A stretch of 14,315 nt of DNA from HGM12669 sp048527645 (GTDB lineage Bacteria; Bacillota; Clostridia; Oscillospirales; CAG-272), in NCBI GenBank assembly GCA_048527645.1, contig DBGFNI010000017.1, forward strand, positions 1 through 14,315, read 5' to 3'. The notes under the pieces were generated by a model. It was not told the origin of the DNA. It saw only the letters and a program-made list of their open reading frames with translations, and did not search any database. Position numbers and translations under genes: made by a program. Below, piece by piece: positions 12,787-14,315 of the stretch (the first letter of the stretch is position 1; every line of letters starts with the position of its first letter).

Positions 12787-14315
12787 TTACCGGTTGCGGA
12801 TGGCGTCGATCGGCCGCTTGGAGGCGATCTTTTTGACCGGTATGAAGCTTGCGACAAATGCTACGGCGATGCTGACGGCGAACAGCAGTCCGATCTGGCG
12901 GAGACCGAAATGCAGCAGCGTGATCAAAACGCCGAGCTGTTCCCTCGTGATATGGTTGAACACCGCGGTGCAGACGCCGGTTCCGATCATGGAGAGCACG
13001 AAGTTGATCATAGCGATGAGGAAGCTCTCGGAGAAGAAGATGCGGAACACATCGGCAGAGCGGGAACCGATTGCACGGAGAATACCGATTTCCTGCTTTT
13101 TGTAAGCGATGCTGGTACCGATGAAGTTTGCCAGCAAAAGGGCTGCGAAGAATGCGAAGAAAATACCGATATACCACAGCACTTTGCTGAAAATCTTGAG
13201 TCCCTCGTGGAAGGAGTCCAGCTCATAGGTCACGGCACTTTGCAGAGGATAAGCGGTGTCCCCCTCCTCGGTGTAGCAGTCGCTGACGAGATCGAACACC
13301 TCGCGCTCTGTCTGCGGCATGGGACTGACGGCGTAGTTGTAAATATCGTCCACGTTGACGACGCTGCTGAACGTATTGTACAGGCTTTCCGGGACCACAA
13401 CGGTTTCCTTTAGGTCGGAATCGGCGCTGAAATATCCCACAACGTGCCAGTTATCCTCAGTGATCGGCTCCTCTTCGCCGGCATAATGGTACAGATTCAT
13501 ATAGAAGGGAACCTGCGCCAGGCTGTCCTCGATCTGATTGCCCATGCTTTCGCTGCCGAAGGAGGAGGCGGAGAGAATGACCTCTTTTTCACCCAGAACG
13601 GATTTTTTCTCGCCAAGCCATGTGATATTGTCAGGATCGACACGGTCCAGTGACGTGACATAGCTGCATCCAAAGCTCTCACCGCTGTCGCTGTAAAACC
13701 AGAGGTCCCGCGAGGCCTGCGAGGTTGGAAGAAGCCGGGGACGCACCGCGAGCATGCGCTCCACAAAGCCCTCGCCGACCATTGCCGCGGACGAAAAGCT
13801 GTAGCTGGTTTCTGCGCCCAGCTCCTGCATGAGCATATAGTAGATCAGCGCCTCCGCGTTGCTCATCTCATCCTGATCCTTCGTCATCATCTGATAGCGA
13901 TCCCAGTCAAACCCGGTATCGACGATGCCGACGACTTCATAGTTGCCTCCGGCAAAGGTGAGGGTTTTGCCGATCAGATCGTCATAGCTTGCGATCGGCT
14001 GAAAATCGCTTTGGTCATCGGCGCGGTAGCCCGCGGTGTCAAACACCTTGTACAGATAGGCGCTGATGGCAATCTCGTCCTTGCTCCCGTCCGGAAGACG
14101 CCCGGCGAGCAGCGGATATTTCATATTGTCCAGCGCAGTTTGATCGATCTCGGCAAAGCCGGAGAAGGCAGAGCTGAACACGCTGCACCATTTGCTTTCC
14201 GCAATCTTTGCAGTGTCATAGTTTGTGCTGAATGACAAATCCGCGCCGACCGGCTGATATACGCCGGTGAACGGCAGACCCGTTTTGTCACACAGGCTTT
14301 GGATGTCCTTTTCTG
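12787..14315 (-). CDS. ABC transporter permease, FtsX/MacB-like, 3' part (508 codons visible)
   Basis: The frame is open to the window edge, so the start and first membrane segment lie outside; an internal TTG near 14238 is not a likely start. The first 350 or so visible residues are hydrophilic and form the large extracellular domain. The last 135 hold three membrane segments (KVLWYIGIFFAFFAALLLANF; FLIAMINFVLSMIGTGVC; IGLLFAVSIAVAFVASF) with the FtsX signature between the first two: AYKKQEIGILRAIGSRSADVFRIF. The end, KKIASKRPIDAIRNR, is also characteristic. Such permeases work with a separate ATPase in peptide or antibiotic export or resistance, lipoprotein handling or mechanotransmission. 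The ATPase partner would be expected beyond the right edge. The specific substrate is unknown. Confidence 0.9.
   Translation of the reverse strand, partial: EKDIQSLCDKTGLPFTGVYQPVGADLSFSTNYDTAKIAESKWCSVFSSAFSGFAEIDQTALDNMKYPLLAGRLPDGSKDEIAISAYLYKVFDTAGYRADDQSDFQPIASYDDLIGKTLTFAGGNYEVVGIVDTGFDWDRYQMMTKDQDEMSNAEALIYYMLMQELGAETSYSFSSAAMVGEGFVERMLAVRPRLLPTSQASRDLWFYSDSGESFGCSYVTSLDRVDPDNITWLGEKKSVLGEKEVILSASSFGSESMGNQIEDSLAQVPFYMNLYHYAGEEEPITEDNWHVVGYFSADSDLKETVVVPESLYNTFSSVVNVDDIYNYAVSPMPQTEREVFDLVSDCYTEEGDTAYPLQSAVTYELDSFHEGLKIFSKVLWYIGIFFAFFAALLLANFIGTSIAYKKQEIGILRAIGSRSADVFRIFFSESFLIAMINFVLSMIGTGVCTAVFNHITREQLGVLITLLHFGLRQIGLLFAVSIAVAFVASFIPVKKIASKRPIDAIRNR

Overview
The window looks like a chromosome segment of a low-to-mid GC Gram-positive anaerobe, most likely a gut Clostridia member (Oscillospiraceae/Ruminococcaceae-like). 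The grounds are strong AGGAGG-type ribosome binding sites, TTG and GTG starts, near-consensus sigma-A promoters, a BspA-like leucine-rich-repeat surface protein and a 7TM-type sensor in a three-gene two-component operon. This placement is inference from gene style; no marker gene for taxonomy is present.

Layout. 1-4111 is read leftward: an operon of a 7TM receptor-like protein, a soluble PAS/histidine kinase and a NarL/LuxR response regulator (4111->846, tightly coupled), a strong terminator, then a separately promoted gene for a stand-alone pseudo-receiver (633->250) and the start of a secreted protein whose signal peptide appears broken by a one-base shift (167->1). A divergent control region (4112-4558) separates this from a rightward BspA-like secreted protein (4559-6748), which needs two compensating single-base shifts to be read through. 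6882-7429 is a decayed serine recombinase. 10566->7525 is a compact leftward operon: MarR regulator, iron-type alcohol dehydrogenase and class-3-like aldehyde dehydrogenase, driven by a consensus promoter embedded in two palindromic operators.

10660-11316 holds no convincing gene but is packed with structure: a terminator-like hairpin resembling the one at the other end of the aldehyde operon, then two arrays of short hairpins of differing stem sequence separated by conserved 8-base linkers at about 20-22 base spacing. In the second array the linker flips to its reverse complement halfway. These arrays are the least explained and most interesting part of the window. They end at the terminator of a leftward tRNA-Ser(GCU) gene with its own promoter (11351-11535). 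A purine-rich geneless stretch follows, then a leftward Cof-like HAD phosphatase (12675->11929) and the 3' two-thirds or so of an FtsX/MacB-like ABC permease (to the right edge).

Working picture: the 7TM protein probably senses a signal and controls the soluble kinase, which phosphorylates the regulator. Palindromes placed just upstream of the pseudo-receiver promoter and of the surface-protein promoter are candidate targets. The MarR operon is a self-contained, probably aldehyde-responsive detoxification cassette sitting between recombinase debris and hairpin repeats, which suggests an insertion hotspot. Several single-base frame breaks (at about 80, 4720, 6536 and 6938) may be real decay or sequencing errors.
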